A stretch of DNA of 57,423 nucleotides from an uncultured Ruminiclostridium sp. (GCA_947594425.1 CANQED010000015.1:1-57423), one strand, 5' to 3'; counted from the first letter of the stretch, positions 35,650-44,272 are shown. Notes: generated by a model from the sequence alone, not told the origin. A program made the numbers and translations.

Positions 35650-35704
35650 AGGTCGATTATATCGACCTTGCCCTTTGCGCCCTTTATTAGCTTGCCCTTG
35701 TCCA

Positions 35705-38374
35705 TTATTCCGTCCTCAGCGCGGTGACAGGATCCTTATTAGCCGCCGCCTTAGCAGGGATAAGCCCCGCGATAAGCGTAAGCAGCATGCTTATTATAAC
35801 AAGTATCAGTCCGCCGAGCCACGGCAATGCGCATATCCCCGATATGTCGGTAAGCTGTTCTATTATAATATTTATCGGTATCGACAGCAATAGCGTCACG
35901 CCTATGCCTATCACACCCGCCGCAAAGCCAACGATAAGCGTCTCGGCGTTAAATACGCGGGATATATCGTGCTTAGACGCGCCCATAGCTCTTAAGATAC
36001 CTATCTCCTTGGTGCGCTCGAGCACCGATACATAGGTGATTATGCCTATCATTATCGAGGACACTATCAGCGATATTGCGACAAAGGCAATAAGTATATA
36101 GCTTATCGCGTCTATTATCGTCGTAACGGAGGTCATCATAAGCCCCACAACGTCGGTATAGCGTATCTGCAATTCTTCCTTGTCCTCAGCCTTTACCTTG
36201 TCATTATACTCGTCGATTATGCCCTCAATTTCTTCCTTTGACTCAAAATCCTTGGGGTAGATGTTTATCCTTGCGGGCGAATCGAGCGACGATACGCCGA
36301 GTAATTCGAGATTGCCGTCATAGGTGGCCTTAGTAGTGGTAGCGGGCATATTCTTCTCAAATGACTCGAGTATCTGCTCCTCGGTCATTCCCATCTCCTG
36401 AGCCTGAGCCAGCTGCTGCATTATCGCCGTCTGCTGCTCTTCGGGCAGGGTTGCAATATACGCGTTAAGGTCGTCCATTGTGAGCTTGTGCTCTTCTTCC
36501 TCCCCGTCGGAAAATTCTATCCCGGTAAAGATATCTACGTCGGGATTGTCCTTTTGCTCCTTTACTACCTCGCTGTCATTGACCTTATTTACAAGGTATT
36601 CCGTCAGCGCCGAGGTGTACCCCACCGCTACCGACGAATTTGTATTCAGTATAGCGTTCTCGGCGGGTCTTACCACGCCGACGACCTTTATCTCCTCGGC
36701 GTTTTGGACTACATTAGTCATATAGATGTTGTCCTCGCGCATATCCTTCCATACCCCGTCCTCTTTAGCGTAATAGTCGCTGTTAAGTACGAGCCTAAAG
36801 TCGAGGTCGAGCAGCTCGTCATAAGTATACGACGCGTCCTCGCTCTCAAAGTCTATCTTGTCGGTATCCCCCTCAAAGGCGTTTTTCACCGCCTCTACAA
36901 GCTCGTCCTCCTCCATAAGTCCGAGGCAGTACAAGCTGTAGTCGGTTATCTCGTTATGCTCGGTAGTGATAATTATTACCTCGTTGTAGTTTTCGGGAAG
37001 TCTGCCCGCAACTACCTCATACTGATCCTCGAGCAGTTCTCGATTATTGAGCAATTCCGCCCATACGCCGGTGGTAGAATTCATCACCATGCTCATAGCC
37101 TGCGCAGAATTTGCCTCGTTAGTAAAGCCGAGCTTATCAAAAAGCTGCGCGGGGTTTACCTGAAATATACCGTCCTCGGTATCGGCGCGGTATACGTTGA
37201 GCGGCGTAGCATAGCTGTACTTGATGTCGCTGACGTACTCGTCTATCTTCTTTCCGTCGTTTTCGAGGTACTCCTTAAACGCCTTAAGGTCGTTAGACTG
37301 TATCTGTGAGAACATCGAGTTTATCATATTCCCCATTATATTCTGAGAATATACCTTGCCGTCGTCCTCGCGGTTCTGGCTCTCCTCGCGCGTTTTCGCC
37401 ATAGAGGTCATCATAGTAGCCATATCCACCGTGCTGCTCTCTATCGAGATAGGATAGCTCGACAGCGTATCCTCCTCCACCGAGGATATATACGCCCGTG
37501 CGCCCGAGGATATCGCGAGTATCAGCGCTATGCCGATTATGCCTATGCTCCCCGCAAAAGAGGTCATAAAGGTGCGCCCCTTTTTGGTCATAAGGTTATT
37601 AAGGCTTAGCGACAGCGCCGTAAAGAACGACATCGACGGCTTTTTGAGCTTTTTCTCTTTTTTATCCTTTTTGCCGATAGGCTCGACTACGTTGCGGGTA
37701 TAGGGGTTAGAGTCGTCGGTGACCTTGCCGTCGAGCAGCCTTATTATTCTGGTGGAATATTTTTCGGCAAGCTCGGGGTTGTGCGTTACCATGATGATAA
37801 GCTTATCGGAGGATATCTCCTTTAATATCTCCATTATCTGTATGCTCGTATCGCTGTCGAGCGCGCCTGTCGGCTCATCGGCGAGCAGTATATCCGGGTC
37901 GTTTACGAGTGCGCGCGCGATAGCCACACGTTGCATCTGACCGCCCGACATCTGATTGGGCTTTTTATTAAGCTGGTCGCCGAGCCCCACCCTGCACAGC
38001 GCGTCCTTGGCGCGTTTTCTTCTCTCCGCCTTAGATACGCCCGAGAGTGTCAGCGCGAGCTCTACATTAGACAATACCGTCTGGTGCGGTATAAGATTAT
38101 AGCTTTGAAATACAAAGCCTATCGAATGGTTGCGGTAGGTGTCCCAGTCGGAGTTTTTAAACTGCTTGGTGGACTTTCCCCCGATTATAAGATCGCCGTC
38201 GGTGTATCTGTCAAGTCCGCCGATAATGTTTAACAGCGTGGTCTTTCCGCAGCCCGACTGACCGAGCACCGACACAAACTCGCTCTCGCGAAAGTCTATG
38301 CTCACCCCTCTGAGCGCGGGTATGACCATATTACCTATCTTATAATCCTTAGTGATATTCTTAAGTTGCAGCAT
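35705..38374 (-). CDS. MacB-type ABC transporter: ATPase fused to FtsX-like permease
   Basis: 889 residues. Residues 1-230 are the ATPase: Walker A GQSGCGKTT, signature MSGGQMQRVAIARAL, Walker B ILLADEPTGALD. After a basic linker come one membrane helix (about 275-297), a large extracytoplasmic domain (about 300-745) and three C-terminal helices with the FtsX pattern, ending ANKDPVTALRTE. Fused ATPase-permease chains of this type move peptides, lipoproteins or antimicrobials out, or act in cell-wall stress sensing. It follows the histidine kinase by 21 bases, so the three form a regulated unit. Its stop overlaps the start of the yjbR remnant. Confidence 0.9.
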   Translation of the reverse strand: MLQLKNITKDYKIGNMVIPALRGVSIDFRESEFVSVLGQSGCGKTTLLNIIGGLDRYTDGDLIIGGKSTKQFKNSDWDTYRNHSIGFVFQSYNLIPHQTVLSNVELALTLSGVSKAERRKRAKDALCRVGLGDQLNKKPNQMSGGQMQRVAIARALVNDPDILLADEPTGALDSDTSIQIMEILKEISSDKLIIMVTHNPELAEKYSTRIIRLLDGKVTDDSNPYTRNVVEPIGKKDKKEKKLKKPSMSFFTALSLSLNNLMTKKGRTFMTSFAGSIGIIGIALILAISSGARAYISSVEEDTLSSYPISIESSTVDMATMMTSMAKTREESQNREDDGKVYSQNIMGNMINSMFSQIQSNDLKAFKEYLENDGKKIDEYVSDIKYSYATPLNVYRADTEDGIFQVNPAQLFDKLGFTNEANSAQAMSMVMNSTTGVWAELLNNRELLEDQYEVVAGRLPENYNEVIIITTEHNEITDYSLYCLGLMEEDELVEAVKNAFEGDTDKIDFESEDASYTYDELLDLDFRLVLNSDYYAKEDGVWKDMREDNIYMTNVVQNAEEIKVVGVVRPAENAILNTNSSVAVGYTSALTEYLVNKVNDSEVVKEQKDNPDVDIFTGIEFSDGEEEEHKLTMDDLNAYIATLPEEQQTAIMQQLAQAQEMGMTEEQILESFEKNMPATTTKATYDGNLELLGVSSLDSPARINIYPKDFESKEEIEGIIDEYNDKVKAEDKEELQIRYTDVVGLMMTSVTTIIDAISYILIAFVAISLIVSSIMIGIITYVSVLERTKEIGILRAMGASKHDISRVFNAETLIVGFAAGVIGIGVTLLLSIPINIIIEQLTDISGICALPWLGGLILVIISMLLTLIAGLIPAKAAANKDPVTALRTE

Positions 38375-38395
38375 AAGCGTACCTCTTTCGATATA

Positions 38396-39499
38396 TTATT
38401 TCGCCGCGGGAGCTTTCCTCTCCTGCCTGCGCGATAAGCTTTCCTGCCCGTTTTCGTTGGGCAGATATATATAAAAATCCGTGCCGCGCGACGGCTCGCT
38501 CTTTACCTTTATGGTGCCGCCGCATAGTTCTATTATTCTCTTTACCATAGCGAGCCCCAGCCCGTTTCCGCCCGAGCCGTGAGCCGAATCCCCGCGGTAA
38601 AACTTTTCAAATATCCTCGACAATGTCGCATTGTCCATTCCTATGCCGTTATCGCTGACAACGACCGTCACCTCGGCGGGCTTTCGCGAGTACAGCTTTA
38701 CGGTTATCTCGCCGTTTAAGTCGGTGTACTTTATCGCGTTTCCGATAACGTTGAGCCATACCTGCTTTAACATCTCGGCGTTGCCGTAAAACTCCGTCCG
38801 CTCGAGCTGCGGTATCACGGACATATTCTTTTTGCTCCACTGCGGCTCGAGCAAGAGTATGCTGCGCCGTATCTCCTCGTCAAGGCTGAACAGCTCCTTA
38901 TCGGTGACTATCTCCTGATTTTCGAGCTTATTTAGCATAAGGATATTGCCCGACAGGTTGATAAGCCTTTGCGACTCGCTCAGTATGATGTCGATATACT
39001 CCTCCTGCTGCTCGGGGGCGAGCCCGCCGTTTTTGAGCTGCTTTGCAAAGCCGTACACCGACACCATCGGGGTCTTAAATTCGTGCGAGAACCCGTTTAT
39101 AAAGTCGTCGCGGAACATCTGCGTGCCGCCGAGCTCTTTTGCCATAAGGTTAAAGTTTTCCTGCAATTGCCGCATTTCGTATATCGGGCTGAGCTCGCTT
39201 ATCTTTACGTCAAAGTCGCCCTTGCCCACCCTTTGCATAGCCTCGGTCAGCTCGAGCAGCGGGCTTAGCACCTTACCCGAGAATAACGCCGTCAGCACGC
39301 TGCCTATTATCGTGCTTATGCTCAGCATAAGTAAAAGCAACGCCATAGGCGCGGGCTGCCCTATCATCCCCGCCATATACATCAGATTAAACGCCGCTAT
39401 GCACAGCGCGTTCGCCATTACCATAATAAAGAACACGCACAGCACTATATACGCTGTCATAGAGCGGTATCGCTTGACGGTGTATTTGTCCCTGTACAT
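38396..39499 (-). CDS. Sensor histidine kinase
   Basis: 367 residues. Two membrane helices (about 15-38 and 46-70) enclose a very short outer loop, so it may sense the membrane or its neighbour transporter. HAMP follows, then HisKA with phospho-acceptor His in GFSHEFKTPM (about 140), and HATPase with N box NVIGNAIKYT, G1 DNGIGMD, F box FEKFYRGD and G2 GGNGLGLAMVK. One base separates it from the response regulator. Pairing with the ABC transporter resembles peptide-antibiotic or envelope-stress modules; the signal is unknown. Confidence 0.93.
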   Translation of the reverse strand: MYRDKYTVKRYRSMTAYIVLCVFFIMVMANALCIAAFNLMYMAGMIGQPAPMALLLLMLSISTIIGSVLTALFSGKVLSPLLELTEAMQRVGKGDFDVKISELSPIYEMRQLQENFNLMAKELGGTQMFRDDFINGFSHEFKTPMVSVYGFAKQLKNGGLAPEQQEEYIDIILSESQRLINLSGNILMLNKLENQEIVTDKELFSLDEEIRRSILLLEPQWSKKNMSVIPQLERTEFYGNAEMLKQVWLNVIGNAIKYTDLNGEITVKLYSRKPAEVTVVVSDNGIGMDNATLSRIFEKFYRGDSAHGSGGNGLGLAMVKRIIELCGGTIKVKSEPSRGTDFYIYLPNENGQESLSRRQERKAPAAK

Positions 39500-39500
39500 T

Positions 39501-40178
39501 TTACGTCCCTTTTATTACCGCCTTATAGCCGAGCCCGCGCACGGTGACTATCTCAAAATCCTCATTGTCGCGAAAGCGCTCGCGCAGCCGATTGATATGA
39601 ACGTCTATCGTCCTTTCGTCGCTCTGCGACTCCATATCCCACAATTCGTCCATAAGCTGACGGCGGGTAAATATCTTATTCGGATAGCTGAGCAAGGTAA
39701 ACAGCAGCATAAACTCCTTATTAGGCAGCTCCGTCACATTGCCGTTGTGATTTACCGTCAGCGCGTCATAATCAAGCTCGGTCGCCCCCGCGAGCAGCTT
39801 ATGCGAATTGGCTATCTTGCTTCTTCTTAATAATGCCGCTATTCTAAGCAGCATTTCCTGCTCGTCGACGGGCTTTACCATATAATCATCGGTCCCCGCC
39901 TTAAAGCCCATTATCTTATCCGCCGACGCCTCTTTCGCCGTCACCATTAGCACGGGTATGCTGCACCCGCCCTCGCGCAGAGTGCGGACAAATTCATAGC
40001 CGTCTACCCTCGGCATCATAATGTCGAGCAGAATAAGGTCGATATGCTGCTTATCGAGCAAGTCCAGCGCGTCCGCGCCGTCCACCGCGGGGACAGGCTC
40101 ATATCCCGCCCTCGACAGCACCGTACACATCAGCTTTCTGGTGTTGGTATCGTCCTCCGCTACCATAATACGAAACAT
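39501..40178 (-). CDS. Two-component response regulator, OmpR family
   Basis: 225 residues. Receiver domain with phospho-acceptor Asp in LILLDIMMPRVDGYEF (about 52), Thr in VLMVTAKEA and Lys in DDYMVKPVDE; the winged-helix DNA-binding domain starts near residue 130 (ELPNKEFMLLFTLL) with SDERTIDVHINRLRERF and TVRGLGYK. GGAGGGCGG precedes the ATG. First gene of the regulator-kinase-ABC unit; its probable target promoter is upstream of itself, in AT-rich DNA next to the rpmE terminator. Confidence 0.95.
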   Translation of the reverse strand: MFRIMVAEDDTNTRKLMCTVLSRAGYEPVPAVDGADALDLLDKQHIDLILLDIMMPRVDGYEFVRTLREGGCSIPVLMVTAKEASADKIMGFKAGTDDYMVKPVDEQEMLLRIAALLRRSKIANSHKLLAGATELDYDALTVNHNGNVTELPNKEFMLLFTLLSYPNKIFTRRQLMDELWDMESQSDERTIDVHINRLRERFRDNEDFEIVTVRGLGYKAVIKGT

Positions 40179-40248
40179 CGTCCGCCCTCCTTTGGCGTTA
40201 TCCTATCATATAAAAATAAACCCAAAATTAACTATTTGATACCGATAA

Positions 40249-40273
40249 TCAAAAAGCCTCCCGAGGGAGGCCT
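40249..40273 (-). terminator. Distal copy of the duplicated rpmE terminator stem
   Basis: Stem AAGCCTCCC/GGGAGGCCT (40254-40273), identical to 40423-40442. Read on the minus strand, it keeps the TTTTT run (RC of 40251-40255), so it is likely the working terminator for rpmE transcripts that cross the inserted element. Confidence 0.8.
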
Positions 40274-40422
40274 GTGTCTGTCGAAAAAGGTTTTAATAAA
40301 AATATCAAGCTAAAATATTCGGAAGAAAAAGGGGGTATGGGGGTAAAAACATCAGGTTTTTGCCCCCATTTGAGATAAGTTTCAGCTTCGGAAAACACCG
40401 CAAGGTGTTTTTCGACAAGCTG
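40274..40422. mobile_element. 149-bp palindrome-targeting miniature element, copy 2 (in rpmE terminator)
   Basis: Flanked by exact 20-base copies of the terminator palindrome (40254-40273 and 40423-40442). One end reads GTGTCTGTCGAAAAAGG; the other, read inwards, CAGCTTGTCGAAAAACACC. These match the two ends of the 35346-35649 element in the opposite orientation. As there, the CAGCTTGTCG end folds into a subterminal hairpin (40385-40422, loop around CGCAAGG). The interior has a GGGGGTAAAAAC/GTTTTTGCCCCC hairpin (about 40338-40369). No reading frame of note. Confidence 0.88.
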
Positions 40423-40447
40423 AAGCCTCCCGAGGGAGGCCTTTTTA
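40423..40447 (-). terminator. Proximal copy of the duplicated rpmE terminator stem
   Basis: The stem 40423-40442 follows the rpmE stop by 6 bases. On the minus strand it is followed by CAGCTTG of the inserted element instead of a T-run, so its terminator activity should be weakened. Confidence 0.75.
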
Positions 40448-40448
40448 A

Positions 40449-40649
40449 TTAACCAAGATTGTACTTCTTCTTGAACTTGTCTACACGTCCGCCCGTATCG
40501 ACCAGCTTTTGCTTTCCGGTAAAGAACGGATGGCACTTAGAGCATATTTCCACCTTGATGTCCTTCTTGGTAGAACGTGTTTCGATGACCTCGCCGCACG
40601 CGCAAGTGATCGTGGTGGGCTGGTAATCGGGATGGATTCCTTCCTTCAA
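40449..40649 (-). CDS. rpmE: 50S ribosomal protein L31
   Basis: 66 residues from TTG at 40649. This start gives the canonical [10 protein letters not shown] and lies 8 bases after AGGAGG; the upstream GTG (40658) is part of the ribosome site itself. The zinc-binding cysteines of the C+ type are visible: TCACGEVI and [12 protein letters not shown]31 sits at the 50S-30S bridge. The gene has its own promoter and a leader of about 95 bases; the downstream terminator is split by a mobile element. Confidence 0.93.
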   Translation of the reverse strand: MKEGIHPDYQPTTITCACGEVIETRSTKKDIKVEICSKCHPFFTGKQKLVDTGGRVDKFKKKYNLG

Positions 40650-40749
40650 TGCTGTCACCTCCTAAATTTAAGTAAGCAGCCTGCTGCCTTGTATTACAGC
40701 TTTCGCCGTAGTTATCATGCTATTAGGGCTTACAGCGCCCGTAAAGATT

Positions 40750-40778
40750 ATTGTATCACATTAAGATCAAAATTGCAA
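40750..40778 (-). promoter_or_regulatory. rpmE promoter, followed by a structured leader
   Basis: Minus strand TTGCAA (40773-40778), 17 bases, TACAAT (40750-40755). The leader that follows (40650-40743) contains hairpin-forming segments (for example GGCAGCAGGCTGC near 40677-40690). L31 leader RNAs that bind the protein are known in several phyla, so autoregulation is plausible but not shown. Confidence 0.72.
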
Positions 40779-40819
40779 GCCTTTTTATAAAATTTGTGCA
40801 ATTGTCACTAAAAAGCCTG

Positions 40820-42541
40820 TTATGCAAGCGCTATCTTTGAGAAAGCGTCTGCCAGCGCGGCCTGCTTAGCCTCCGCGTCGGCGGTGCTATTGCCTACCGT
40901 GGTGTAGTACAGCTTTATCTTAGGCTCGGTGCCCGAGGGACGGATAACTATGCTTGCGTTATCCTCGAGATACAGCGTGATAACGTTCGACTTAGGCAGG
41001 GTGAGCACTTCTTCTTTTCCGGTGACGAGGTCTTTCTTTACGCTCTGCTTATAATCCGCAATGCCTATTACATTGCTGCCCGCGACGCTGTCGGGATAAT
41101 CTGTTCTCAGCTTATCCATAATTTCGGACATCTTCTTCATGCCGCTCTCTCCCTCAAACTGGAAGTTTTGCAGCTTGTTGCAGTAAAAGCCGTATTCTTT
41201 ATACATATCTGCGCGTGCCTGCACGAGCGATATCCCCTTAGAGCGGTAGAACGCCGCCATCTCGCATATCAGCATCGAGCCTACGACCGCATCCTTATCT
41301 CTTACATAAGAGCCCGCGAGATAGCCGTAGCTTTCTTCAAAGCCGAATATATACCTATCCGCCTCGCCCTTTGCCTCTAAAAAGCCTATCTGCTCGCCTA
41401 TAAACTTAAAGCCCGTCAGCACGTCGATAAGCTGCACGCCGTACTTAGCCGCGATAGCGCGCACAAGCTCGGTGGTGACTATCGTCTTTACCGCTACGGG
41501 TGCCTTAGGCATAGTGCCCGCGGCTATCCTCTCGCGGCAGATATATTCGAGCAGCATAGCTCCGACCTCGTTGCCCGTAAACAATACATAATCGTCCCCG
41601 TCGGGAACGGCTATGCCCACGCGGTCGCTGTCGGGGTCGGTAGCAAGCAGCAGGTCGGGCTTTACCTCTTTACAAAGCTCAAGCCCAAGGTTCAGTGCCT
41701 CGCGTATCTCGGGGTTGGGGTAGGGACAGGTGGTAAAGTTGCCGTCAGGCATCTCCTGCTCTTTTACTACCGTCACATCATTTATGCCTATCTCGCTCAA
41801 AATGCGGCGCACAGGCTTATTTCCCGCGCCGTTGAGAGGCGTATATACGACCTTAAGTCCGCTCTTTGCACAAAGCTCGGGGTGTATCGACTGCTTTTTA
41901 ACATTAGCGATATAATCGTCTATAACATCCTGCCCGATATAATTTATCTCGCCGTTATTTACGGCGGTATCAAAATCTGCGGTCTTAACGTCGGCAAAAA
42001 TATCGAGCTTTTCTATCTCGCCGAGTATCTTCTCAGCCGCGTCAAGCGTCACCTGACAGCCGTCGCTCCCGTATACCTTGTAGCCGTTGTACTTAGCGGG
42101 GTTGTGGCTGGCGGTAAGTATTATTCCCGCGTCGCAGCCGAGTGCGCGCACCGCAAAGGACAGCATGGGAGTAGGCATAAGCTCGGGGTATATGTACGCC
42201 TTGATCCCGTTAGCGGCAAATATCGACGCCGCATGACGGGCGAACACGTCGGACTTAATCCTGCTGTCATATGCTATCGCCGCCTTAAGCTCGGCCTTTC
42301 CGGTGTTTTTGAGATAATTTGCAAGGCCCTGCGTAGCCTTACCTACGGTGTAGACGTTCATGCGGTTAGTGCCCGCGCCGATAACGCCGCGAAGTCCGCC
42401 CGTGCCGAACTCGAGATCGCGGTAAAAGCGGTCGGAGATCTCCTCCTGCTTGCCGCTTACGTTCTCGAGCTCCGCCTTAAGATCGGGGTCAGCTGTGGCT
42501 TTATCAAGCCATTCATTGTAAAGAGCAGTTATTTTGTCCAT
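40820..42541 (-). CDS. Phosphoglucomutase / phospho-sugar mutase (PgcA-like)
   Basis: Interconverts glucose 1- and 6-phosphate (possibly also mannose phosphates), supplying UDP-glucose and wall or capsule precursors. 573 residues, the usual length of the Firmicute PgcA type. Catalytic serine loop TASHNPAKYNGYK (about 140-152), metal loop DPDSDRVGIAV (about 305), sugar loop GFEESYGYL and phosphate loop RPSGTEPKIKLYY are all intact. AAAGGAAG precedes the ATG. Own promoter, divergent from comM. Confidence 0.95.
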   Translation of the reverse strand: MDKITALYNEWLDKATADPDLKAELENVSGKQEEISDRFYRDLEFGTGGLRGVIGAGTNRMNVYTVGKATQGLANYLKNTGKAELKAAIAYDSRIKSDVFARHAASIFAANGIKAYIYPELMPTPMLSFAVRALGCDAGIILTASHNPAKYNGYKVYGSDGCQVTLDAAEKILGEIEKLDIFADVKTADFDTAVNNGEINYIGQDVIDDYIANVKKQSIHPELCAKSGLKVVYTPLNGAGNKPVRRILSEIGINDVTVVKEQEMPDGNFTTCPYPNPEIREALNLGLELCKEVKPDLLLATDPDSDRVGIAVPDGDDYVLFTGNEVGAMLLEYICRERIAAGTMPKAPVAVKTIVTTELVRAIAAKYGVQLIDVLTGFKFIGEQIGFLEAKGEADRYIFGFEESYGYLAGSYVRDKDAVVGSMLICEMAAFYRSKGISLVQARADMYKEYGFYCNKLQNFQFEGESGMKKMSEIMDKLRTDYPDSVAGSNVIGIADYKQSVKKDLVTGKEEVLTLPKSNVITLYLEDNASIVIRPSGTEPKIKLYYTTVGNSTADAEAKQAALADAFSKIALA

Positions 42542-42592
42542 AATAAATCTTCCTTTCGTATTACGGTATATACCGCCTAATTAATCATATTT

Positions 42593-42621
42593 AGTATATC
42601 ACGATTATCAAATTCCGTCAA
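42593..42621 (-). promoter_or_regulatory. Phosphoglucomutase promoter
   Basis: Minus strand TTGACG (42616-42621), 17 bases, TATACT (42593-42598), about 50 bases before the start codon, back to back with the comM promoter. Confidence 0.82.
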
Positions 42622-42644
42622 GATATTTTAGATAGTATTTTCCC

Positions 42645-42673
42645 TTGCAAAGATAAAAAAAATATGCTATACT
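42645..42673 (+). promoter_or_regulatory. comM promoter
   Basis: TTGCAA (42645-42650), 17 bases including an A-tract, TATACT (42668-42673), 31 bases before the TTG start. Confidence 0.8.
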
Positions 42674-42704
42674 CTATATATATTTTTATTAAGGAAGTGA
42701 GAGC

Positions 42705-44234
42705 TTGTACGCTAAAGTCAACGGAATGGGACTTTTCGGCATGAACGCCTTTAAGGTCACCGCGGAGATAATCACGAGCCGAGGTCAGCCCGCCTTTGAT
42801 ATAGTCGGGCTCGGCGATATGGCGGTGCAGGAGAGCAAGATGCGCATTAAGGGCGCGCTTTCGGGCGTGGGGATAAGCATAGGCGGACAGCGCATAACCG
42901 TCAACCTCGCCCCCGCCGACGTAAGAAAGACGGGCTCGCTGTACGATTTTACGATAATAGCGGCGATACTCTCGGTCAATAATATGATAGAGGACGATCT
43001 CGACGACTGCGCCTTTGTCGGCGAGGTATCCCTCGGCGGCGGACTTGTATTCACAAACGGTATATTAAGTATGGCTATAGAGGCGAAAGAGCGCGGGATA
43101 AAGCGGCTTTTCGTACCTAAAGAAAACGCCCGCGAGGCCTCGGTAGTCGAGGGCGTAGAGATATACGGCGTAGAAAGCATATCGCGCCTAATAGAGCATT
43201 TTACCAAAAAGCGCATTATTTCCCCCGAGCCCGTATTTAAGCCCGACCCGACGCTTTTCGCACTCGAGGATATGTCCGACGTAAAGGGTCAGCCTTTTGC
43301 AAAGTTCGCGCTCGAGGTAGCTGCGGCGGGCTTTCACAATGTATTGCTCATAGGCCCTCCCGGCACGGGCAAAAGCATGATATCAAAGCGCATACCCTCC
43401 ATTCTCCCGCCAATGAGCTTTGATGAAAGCATGGAGACTACGGGTATATACTCCGTCGCGGGACAGCTCGACCGCTCTAATCCGATAATCACTCAGCGGC
43501 CTTTCAGAGCCGTATCTCATACCGCCTCGGCGGTAGGTCTTATCGGCGGAGGCAGCGTGCCTAAGCCCGGCGAGATATCCCTCGCCCATAACGGCGTGCT
43601 GTTTTTGGACGAATTGCCCGAGTTTGACCGCCGCACACTCGAAACCCTCAGACAGCCGCTTGAGGACGGAGTTATTACCATTTCCCGCGCGCAAGGCTCG
43701 GTCACCTATCCGTGCGATATTATGCTCGTCGCGGCTATGAACCCATGCCCCTGCGGCAATTTCGGCAACCCACACGGGCACTGCACCTGCTCGAAAAAGA
43801 TGATACAAAATTATCTCGGCAGGATCAGCCGCCCCGTACTCGACAGGATAGATATACAAGCGGAGATGCCTCAGCTCTCTTATAATGAGATAAGCGCCGC
43901 CGAGCCCGGCGAGAGCAGCGCCGAGGTGCTAAAGCGCGTCTTGGCGGCACGTAATATACAGCAGGACAGATTTAAGGGCACCGATATCCGCTCTAACTCA
44001 AAGATACCCGCCGCACAGCTGCACAAGCTCTGTCCCATGGACGACGACGCGAAAAAGCTTATCGCGGGCTGCTTTGACAAAATGGGTCTTTCCGCCCGCG
44101 CCTATGACAGGATATTAAAAGTGGCGCGCACCTGCGCCGACCTCGCGGGCAGTGAAACAATTCGCAAAAAGGATATCGCGAGCGCTATAAACTTCCGCAG
44201 CCTCGACAGAAAATATTGGTCGAGCGGCGCGTGA
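42705..44234 (+). CDS. ComM/YifB family Mg-chelatase-like AAA+ ATPase
   Basis: 509 residues, TTG start at 42705 with AAGGAAG seven bases upstream. An N-terminal Lon-protease-like (ChlI) domain (about 20-140) is followed by the AAA+ module: Walker A GPPGTGKSM (about 220), Walker B LFLDELPEFD, and the cysteine pattern PCPCGNFGNPHGHCTC. Related ComM is a helicase that helps branch migration of recombining DNA in natural transformation. Monocistronic here. Confidence 0.93.
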   Translation: MYAKVNGMGLFGMNAFKVTAEIITSRGQPAFDIVGLGDMAVQESKMRIKGALSGVGISIGGQRITVNLAPADVRKTGSLYDFTIIAAILSVNNMIEDDLDDCAFVGEVSLGGGLVFTNGILSMAIEAKERGIKRLFVPKENAREASVVEGVEIYGVESISRLIEHFTKKRIISPEPVFKPDPTLFALEDMSDVKGQPFAKFALEVAAAGFHNVLLIGPPGTGKSMISKRIPSILPPMSFDESMETTGIYSVAGQLDRSNPIITQRPFRAVSHTASAVGLIGGGSVPKPGEISLAHNGVLFLDELPEFDRRTLETLRQPLEDGVITISRAQGSVTYPCDIMLVAAMNPCPCGNFGNPHGHCTCSKKMIQNYLGRISRPVLDRIDIQAEMPQLSYNEISAAEPGESSAEVLKRVLAARNIQQDRFKGTDIRSNSKIPAAQLHKLCPMDDDAKKLIAGCFDKMGLSARAYDRILKVARTCADLAGSETIRKKDIASAINFRSLDRKYWSSGA

Positions 44235-44272
44235 TTTTTTAGAAAATATTCACTTATTTTACACATATTCGT

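Larger units (their letters stand above)
34883..35704 (-). pseudogene. yjbR/mmcQ (DUF419) remnant broken by two insertions
   Basis: Three pieces of one MmcQ/YjbR-like gene: about 35650-35704 (DKGKLIKGAKGKVDIIDL), about 35253-35326 (KCDPLMLGS..HEGIYPAYHMNK) and 34883-34973 (NWLTVVLDGT..MSYALTDK). They are separated by the elements at 35346-35649 and 34975-35250. Leaving out each element and one copy of its target duplication gives one uninterrupted frame of 73 residues ending in TAA, with the family signature LKCDP..YHMNK.NW.TV.LDG intact. The first 45-50 residues usual in this family are missing, because the frame begins at TAATGG, overlapping the ABC transporter stop. The gene is therefore truncated as well as interrupted. 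Confidence 0.88.

Noticed and set aside
40760-40815. A terminator after the phosphoglucomutase gene formed by AGCCTTTTTA and TAAAAAGCCT
   Set aside because: The arms mismatch within the GC part and are separated by a 24-base loop; the structure would be weak, so no terminator is called there.
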